NCBI GenBank assembly: GCA_038025085.1
Contig: CM076146.1
Coordinates: 17,024,001 to 17,088,000 of the forward strand
DNA: 64,000 nucleotides
Origin: Tetragonia tetragonoides
Taxonomy: Eukaryota > Streptophyta > Magnoliopsida > Caryophyllales > Aizoaceae
Reading direction: 5' to 3'
The position numbers were made by a program, and so were the translations under genes. Of this stretch, positions 57,779 to 64,000 are shown piece by piece. The notes beneath the pieces are model-generated. The model saw nothing but the letters and a program-made list of their open reading frames with translations. It searched no databases and was not told the origin of the DNA. Position 1 is the stretch's first letter. Each line of letters opens with the position of its first letter.

Positions 57779-60700
57779 AATCACTACAACAAAATTCCTG
57801 ATAGTACACTTTTTTTTCCACGCTTAACAAAGTGACACTTGGTGGGAAAAAACCGGAGGTTTGCACGCTTTTTAAGGGTGGAAAAAATTCCGGGAAGTTC
57901 TCTACGGTTGTGAGTGTGGAGAATCATAAACTTTACCACGTTTAAGGGTAGAGGTGGTTTTTATTAAAAAATAAAGTTGAGCGCTAGAAATTGTGGAACT
58001 GACCTCGCTGATTGTCACAAAATGACCCGGTTTAGCGCTTAAAAGAAAAAAGGAAAGGGAGAAAAAGAAAAGAAAAACCTAATTGCTTTTTGGAACTGCT
58101 CACACGTCGTCTTCCCAGCCATTTCCTCATACCTACTGCTGAGAGCAAGTACAAGGCACAACCCAGAATTACAACAGCGACTAGGGAGAGGGCAAGCACG
58201 CAAATTCAGCAGCGATGAGAGAGAGCATCACACAACCCGCAAATTACAAAGACGAAGAGAGAGAAAGGAAGTGATTGAATTCGAATTACACAAGGTATTA
58301 TCAATTCCCTCAATGTTACATTCAATCAAGCATATCCTTTCGCTTTTTATCTACTTTCGACTACTTTCTGTTCAATAGTATTTGTTCAGTATGACTGATA
58401 GAATGGGCTAATCGAAGCATTCATGAAGATATAGAAATTGGGTCGAAGATCGGAACCCTAAATCGGTCTGTTTCAAATTTCCATCCGTGATAGCATGGGA
58501 TTCTTGTTGTTACCATCTTTAATTGATAGTGCTTTTCCCCCCAAGGTCTAAAAGGAATAAAAATTTATGTAACTATATTCCTGAGGTACTCTATTTTACA
58601 AATTTACAAAAATAACTTTGGGTTAGTAAATTTTTGTTGAATTTTTGAGTCAGTATTAATGACGAGTTTCCTCCATTTAGTATGTTGGATTTACTGTTGT
58701 ATCTTCTGTGACATTACATAGGTTGTGATTCTGTTACCTTATCCTCTGCCATTATTTATCAAATTGTGGTAATTAGGGGCGCATAGCGTTTTTTAATCAA
58801 TAGCTCCCAAATTCTGTATAATTTCACTTAATACAGGTTATATTCTTGTATAATTTCACTAAATTTGCTCTCAAGACCATGCTATTACTCTACAGAAATT
58901 AGTTGTTTTTAGGAATTTACTGATTAACACTAGTTTGTGTTTTTTGTAGTGTTCTGAAATTGAGTGTAACATTGCGACTGGAAAGAAATCTGACCGCATA
59001 GCATCAATATAGTTGTTTTGTATATCATCTAACAGCATGCACTTCACCAGTGGCATGTACTTGCTTATGTTGTGCAAGCACATTCTAAGGTATAGTATTC
59101 TAGGACTCTGTCATTTTGTATATCTTTCTCTCCAACGTGATAGTTCATATATTTGTATTTCCTCCTTTAATATTGTATCACTCATCCTGGCATCATCTGT
59201 TGTTTATCTCTTTGGTCCATCTCAATACTCAATACTAATAACTCCTTGATCTCTACTATCCCTTCCACCTCCTCACCCCTCCACATACCCGGCTGTGTTT
59301 TCTTGAAATTGGGTTTTGTGCTCACCAATCAATACTAAAAACTGCTTGATCCTATTTTTCTTTATGTTTTAATTGATGGAGTAGAGTATTTAGAGCAATG
59401 TTAGACAAGAGTGGCATGTATTTTCTGGTTTCGTGTGCTGTGAACTCTACTGTTCAGGCTGGTGGTACAGAGGCTGATGTTACGTATAAGTGCTCGCTGT
59501 ATTTACTGCTCGCTGCTGGAACTCTACTGCAACTGTTGTCTGGCTGCTACCAGCGCTGCTTTTGTATATGTGAGTTGCTGTTGTTGTTTGTGATGCTGCT
59601 ACTGCATTCTCTTTCCTGTATTTGCTGCATTCTGATGTTATTTAGTAGTTGTTGCGTTCTGTTGTTGAATTATATTAGTTGTACTGTTGCTGGTTGGAGA
59701 GCACAGGTTGTCAAGGGTTTGATTTCCATACTCGTGGTGTCTTAGGGTTTATTTTGCTCCTTTTAGACTAATATACGTGATTGGGGAGGGGTCTTAATAT
59801 ATTATCTAGTAGGTGTCCAATCTATGATGCAGGTAAAAGTATCGGAGCTTCAGATTGTGAATGTAAGCTTTCTTTACTCTGTTTGCTTGTATTTGGATTC
59901 TTAATTAGTAATGCTTGGGTCCTTCAAATATTTTTAGTGTAATTTAACCGCGTGCTTTCACATCACATTCTATATGCTAGTGGGTAGGACATTGGAGATG
60001 CAAGCTAAGTCGACGAGTTTGATTTCATTGTTTATTTTATGAACTTCTTATGATCTTGTGGGCAGGTTCTGTATTGCGGACAGAAGCAAACTCAAGCAGC
60101 TGCAGTAGCTATAGCAGCAAGTGAGCACTTCCAAGAGCAACCATTGATATGAGGTTCTTGGTTAAAACAAGGTCCAATTGCCATTCATTCAGGAACAAAT
60201 GCAAGGTAAAAACTTATAGTTACATGCGATAAAATAAAGTATTCCTCTTTGTTCTTTTGGTTTCCTGGCATGCTATAACTGTTCAGACTAGAAAAACTGT
60301 GGGAGAACTTTGGTGGTTGGGGTTTGATCCAGAGTTGCATCATTGCTGTGAAAAGTTATATTTTATCATTATATTTGATCAGAGGTTATCTTGGAATATT
60401 TCTGTTGTTGTCTACTACTGTTATTTGAAATATCATGGACTATTTGATCAGAACTTTTTGAGGCTGTTGGGGTGCATAATTTCTGCTATTAAATTTCTCT
60501 TATAAAATTTCTGCTAGAGATTGGTTTAAGAAGTGATCATAGATATCTGCAATCACTGAGGTAGTCTTAAGATGCATGCAGTTGACCAAAAAAGAGGCAA
60601 CTGAACAGCTAGACAAACATTGAAGTAGTTTTAACATACATGCAGGCTGTAGATGTAGCTAACCAAAAGAGAAGAAACTGACTAGTTAAAAAGCTATCCA

Positions 60701-61888
60701 TACCAGGGTCTGGCCAATTGACAGCCAGATGTAGCATTTAGGTTGGGGTCTTAACTACACTGTAGCTAGAGGGAATGCAGAGAGAATTTTAAAGAGCTTT
60801 CATGTGTTTGGTTTTTGGCTCAAACAGATTTTATTCAAACTGTGCTCCACTTGTGCACATTGTCTGTGTAACAAGCAGTTCTAGTACAGGACTAGCAAGA
60901 AAAACAAAGCAGTTCTAGTATAGTAGTATATTATCACTCAACCAAGTCAAATTATTTCATACGATTAAGCACAAGCATTAAATAGACACTTATAGCACCT
61001 AATATTCGTGCCCAAGTGCTGGAGTCTAATTCAGCAATTTGGACGATTTATTCAATTGTTTTTTCTCTAACTGCTATAATACTATAATAGTACATTGCTT
61101 TGGTGTCTTATTTGAATTATGATTCATGCAGCATGTGACAAATGCATCAAAGCGGTCGCAGTGAGGCGAGAATTCTAGCACGTCAAGGTTCAAAACTGAC
61201 TCCGAGTGACTCATGTTGAATTGCAAGAGAATCAATACTGGCTCATGTATTTTCTACCGGGATTGTTTTTGTGGTATTATAGGAACAACTATTTATAGAT
61301 TAGTAGTCTTCTTTTGAGACATAATTACTAAATTCTTGCATTTTAGTTTTATGTCGTCATTTAGAGATGTCTATTTGGTTTTCTTTTCTTTTTTTTTTTA
61401 TTTTAATTTTTTTATTATAAAATATGTATATTATATTTTATGTATACTTGGAAGTGTAGATTGATGAGATGAATTTTAATGAAGTTTAGCATTTATGTGA
61501 TGTACAATTGATGGATAGGATAATTGTATAAAATGCATGTAAGGCTATTTGAGATTATTATAAAGTTTAGCTTTGCATTAGTTATATCCACACACATTTG
61601 TGATTTTTGTACCAAAAAGTTTTCTGCTCAAATATTTGCCACGCTTTTGAGCGAGGTAAGAAATTTCCCTCCAATAATGTAGATGTAAATGCAGACACAA
61701 AAAGTCACACTCAAAAGTGTAGAGAAAGAAAAATTATCCACGAAAGTAAGTGTGACTAAGTTTCCGCACTTAAAACCGTGGCAAATTAAAAGCGTGGTAA
61801 ATTATCCATACTAATTTTAACAACGCTTGAAAGCGTGGAAAATCCATAGTTTTAAGTGTGGTTAAATAGCGTTTTTGTTGTAGTGAAT
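57779..61888 (+). mobile_element. non-autonomous CACTA (En/Spm) transposon
   Basis: 4,104-bp element at 57782-61885 with termini CACTACAACAAAA and TTTTTGTTGTAGTG, and a 3-bp TSD AAT (57779-57781 and 61886-61888). Subterminal copies of CCACGCTT/AAGCGTGG on both strands crowd the first and last 300 bp, as expected for transposase-binding sites. No TNP1/TNP2-like coding region was found. The interior (58060-60600) looks like an untranslated transcript or captured gene: a GA-rich leader-like segment, GT-AG-like junctions and only low-complexity Leu/Cys-rich ORFs. Strand is arbitrary. Confidence 0.92.
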
Positions 61889-62246
61889 CAAATGTGAAAT
61901 CAAATTTTGAAAAATAGCCTAGCATTATTATTTTCACGAAAGTAAGTATGATGAATTGTGGCTTTTTTTTACAGTACTAAAGCCAACAATTCATTTTTGT
62001 ATAAAATCATTGATTTAAACACTTCATTCTTTATGCATTTGAATGATAAGCAAGAGGTGAGCAAAACAGAAGGTAAACTTGTTGAATTATAAACAACTAG
62101 GAACAGAGATTAGTCTAAAATCATGCATTTGTCAGATAATATAACATTAAAAGAGCTACTAAACAGATAAAAAGAAATGGGTACTCTTCAGAAATGCTCT
62201 CTAGGCGTATGTTAAGCTGAGATTGCTAACGTGCACTGTGACATCT
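61889..62246. other. spacer before the right-hand LINE
   Basis: AT-rich, no gene. The LINE's own 5' untranslated region must lie in the last part, but its start cannot be placed. Confidence 0.4.
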
Positions 62247-63697
62247 ATGACGAGGAAGAAGAAAGGTGATAAGGCTGTTACTGTTCCATTGAAGGATTTC
62301 CTTCAAAGTGGTTTAGCTCAATCGATGATATCTGAGAGTTCTCTAGCTGATAGCGAGTGTCTTGATGTTTTAGGTAATCTTAGCTCTCTCTCACGAGGTT
62401 TGCCAGGGTTTGAAGATGAGGCAACTTCATCTTCACCACGAGCTGCAGCGAGAAGATTGATTATGGTTCCTACACCTCGGGAGGGTGACGTCTCTCCTGA
62501 AGTTGGTAACACTGGGAGTTGAAGCTCCGGTGAGGATTTCTCCGGTAATTTCGCCTGATTCTGAAATTGTGGGTAGGGTTTCACCGGAGATTTTGCTTGA
62601 TTCTGGAGGTGGAGCTTTCCCAGCTCAAGCTGAAGTTCCTGCTTTGGAGGTAAACCAAAATCCCTCAATTCTTTTATCTGAGAACAAATTAGCATCTGAG
62701 AACACTAAATTGAAATACATACCCCCAATGGGATAATGCTCTAATTGGGTTTGTTCTAGGAGATGCTCCATTTTTTAACCAAACGGAAAACTTTGTAGCC
62801 TCTTATTGGAAGTTTGTGTCTATGCCCAAGTGTTATCTCCATGAGGATGGTTATTTCATATTTAAGTTTGTTTCCATGGAAGATAAGAATGCTGTTATGG
62901 ATAGAGGCCTATTTGCTTTCAATTCTAAACCCTTCATATTGGTGGATTGGTCTGTCGACTTCAAAATGGATCCTGCTTCCATTAGGAAAGTTCCACTGTG
63001 GGTGCAATTCCCTAAGTTACCTCTGGATTGCTGATCTTTGGACTCTTTGAGTCGTTTGGGTAGCTGTGTGGGGGTTCCCTTATCAGTGGACAGATTCACA
63101 GTAGAGCAAGAAAGGATTTCATATGCCAGGTTACTCATAAAAGTTGATATTACTATACCCTATAAGAATGAAGTGTGGTTTGAAGCTGATGATGGCTCTA
63201 TGATGAAACAAGCTATCAAGTATGAGTGGAAACCAACGTTTTGTCAAAAATGCAGGAAATTTGGTCACCTAGAAGAGCATTGTGGTGACAAGCACACTGT
63301 CTCAGGGGTTAACCAGCATAATTGGCAAGAAAGTCCAGGAAATAAAAGATGGAGAAAAAAGACAGCTAAGCAGTGGGTTCCTAGGGGTGCAGGACCTGCT
63401 GCCACAGCTAATACTAGCACTGAATCTCCCTCCTCAGATACACTGATTGAGAATGTGGAGGATCACAATACTCAGGAAGGAATAATACAAGCTCACTGTC
63501 TGGATAAGTCATTTGAAGAAGCAAGATGGCAATGTTGCCAACTGGTTCCATCTGTTATAGTTAGCAATTCTTTTGATGCATTGCAGATATCAGAGCCTGA
63601 GACACAGCAAGCAGATACAGGTCAGATGACTCTTGAGGTCCAATTTGGGGAAAATCGTGGGGTAAGGATATCTCCCTCTCTCAATAATTTGCAATGA
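62247..63697 (+). pseudogene. L1 LINE ORF1 (DUF4283 plus CCHC zinc knuckle), broken
   Basis: Starts MTRKKKGDKA, with a Ser/Pro-rich N-terminal part that changes frame near 62515 and again near 62737. A DUF4283-type RNA-binding region follows (ASYWKFVSMPKCYLHEDGYF; PFILVDWSVDF; VPLWVQFPKLPLDC). Next is TGA 63032-63034, probably from Trp TGG, then the zinc knuckle CQKCRKFGHLEEHC (about 63241-63282) and a variable Gln/Glu-rich tail. ORF1 proteins coat the LINE RNA. The stop at 63695-63697 overlaps the ATG of ORF2 (ATGA). Same-strand ORF2 begins at once. Confidence 0.85.
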
Positions 63698-64000
63698 AGT
63701 TCCTCTTTTGGAACATTAGAGGGATGAATAAACCCTCTAAATTAAAAGATGTGAGAAAATTTATTATTCAGCATAAAGTGTGTTTTGTGGTTTTACTTGA
63801 AACTAGAGTTAAGCTAAATAAGCATCTAGAGTGCACAATAAACTCATGAGTAATTGGCTCTATTATTGCAATCATGATGAAGCTGTAAATGGCAGAATTT
63901 GGATCATCAGGGATCCTAGTGTGCTGCAGATGCAAGTTGTTGAAGCTACAGACCAATTTGTTCATTTGTCTGTCACTTTGAACTCTAGGGTTTCTCTTAT
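63694..64000 (+). pseudogene. L1 LINE ORF2, start of the endonuclease domain (cut by window end)
   Basis: ATG 63694 opens MKFLFWNIRGMNKPSKLKDV, then FVVLLETRV, the first strands of the apurinic-type endonuclease of plant L1 elements (the Asn in WNIRG and Glu in LLETR are active-site residues). A one-base shift near 63840 moves the frame; after it NWLYYCNHDEAVNGRIWII continues the domain to the window edge. The rest lies outside. The shift makes this copy non-functional as read. Confidence 0.85.

Noticed and set aside
59398..59745. 115-codon Leu/Cys-rich ORF inside the CACTA element
   Set aside because: Low-complexity composition from TG-rich DNA and no domain; looks like untranslated or intron sequence.

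Overview
This is plant nuclear DNA, almost certainly from a eudicot. It has GT-AG introns with plant-like AT-rich sequence, a plant-type FAB1 lipid kinase gene, a FAR1-related (FRS) gene, F-box debris, and transposons of typical plant lineages (Tat and Tekay-like Ty3/gypsy, plant L1 LINEs, MULE/hAT/CACTA elements). The species cannot be fixed from the sequence. Nothing prokaryotic, organellar or viral was seen.

Layout. 1-4429: a decayed Tat-type Ty3/gypsy element read on the minus strand. An LTR-like block abuts an integrase fragment, with a convergent antisense ORF (DUF7745/plant-mobile-domain-like) that has its own TATA box and polyadenylation signal. 5318-6565: F-box pseudogene broken by two TGA codons. 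6995-11826: a Tekay-like LTR element reduced to two 1.78-kb LTRs and a 314-bp interior, flanked by a GTAAG target-site duplication (TSD), with a 948-bp solo LTR (TSD GTAAT) inserted six bases into its 3' LTR. 12480-12815: GRF zinc-finger ORF fragment. 14022-17960: multi-exon FRS gene on the minus strand with an in-frame TAG near its end. 18-26 kb: AT-rich, gene-poor DNA with long trinucleotide arrays and a hAT-type MITE. 26415-28800: 5'-truncated L1 LINE with a 17-bp TSD. 28830-30180: long-TIR MULE-type element with a 10-bp TSD.

31948-40688 is the one clearly intact host gene: an 11-exon FAB1C/D-type phosphatidylinositol-3-phosphate 5-kinase of 1,701 codons. After it come more MITEs (41101-42149, 42295-42795, 46598-47034, 47540-47931, 48109-48575). 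A roughly 105-bp minisatellite (43.2-46.1 kb) is split by an element that carries the first-exon region of an ERD2-like (KDEL-receptor family) gene.

49.5-57.7 kb holds a degenerate FAR1/MULE gene split by a hAT MITE, LINE fragments on both strands, an unrecognised 148-aa minus-strand ORF and a 3' LINE portion with a poly(A) tail. 57782-61885 is a non-autonomous CACTA element (TSD AAT). 62247-64000 is the start of another L1 LINE (ORF1 and the beginning of ORF2), cut by the window edge.

FAB1C/D, and possibly the FRS gene, are the likely functional genes. Most of the rest is nested transposable-element material whose insertion boundaries can often be read to the base from TSDs. All similarity statements come from recognising motifs by eye; no database search was run.
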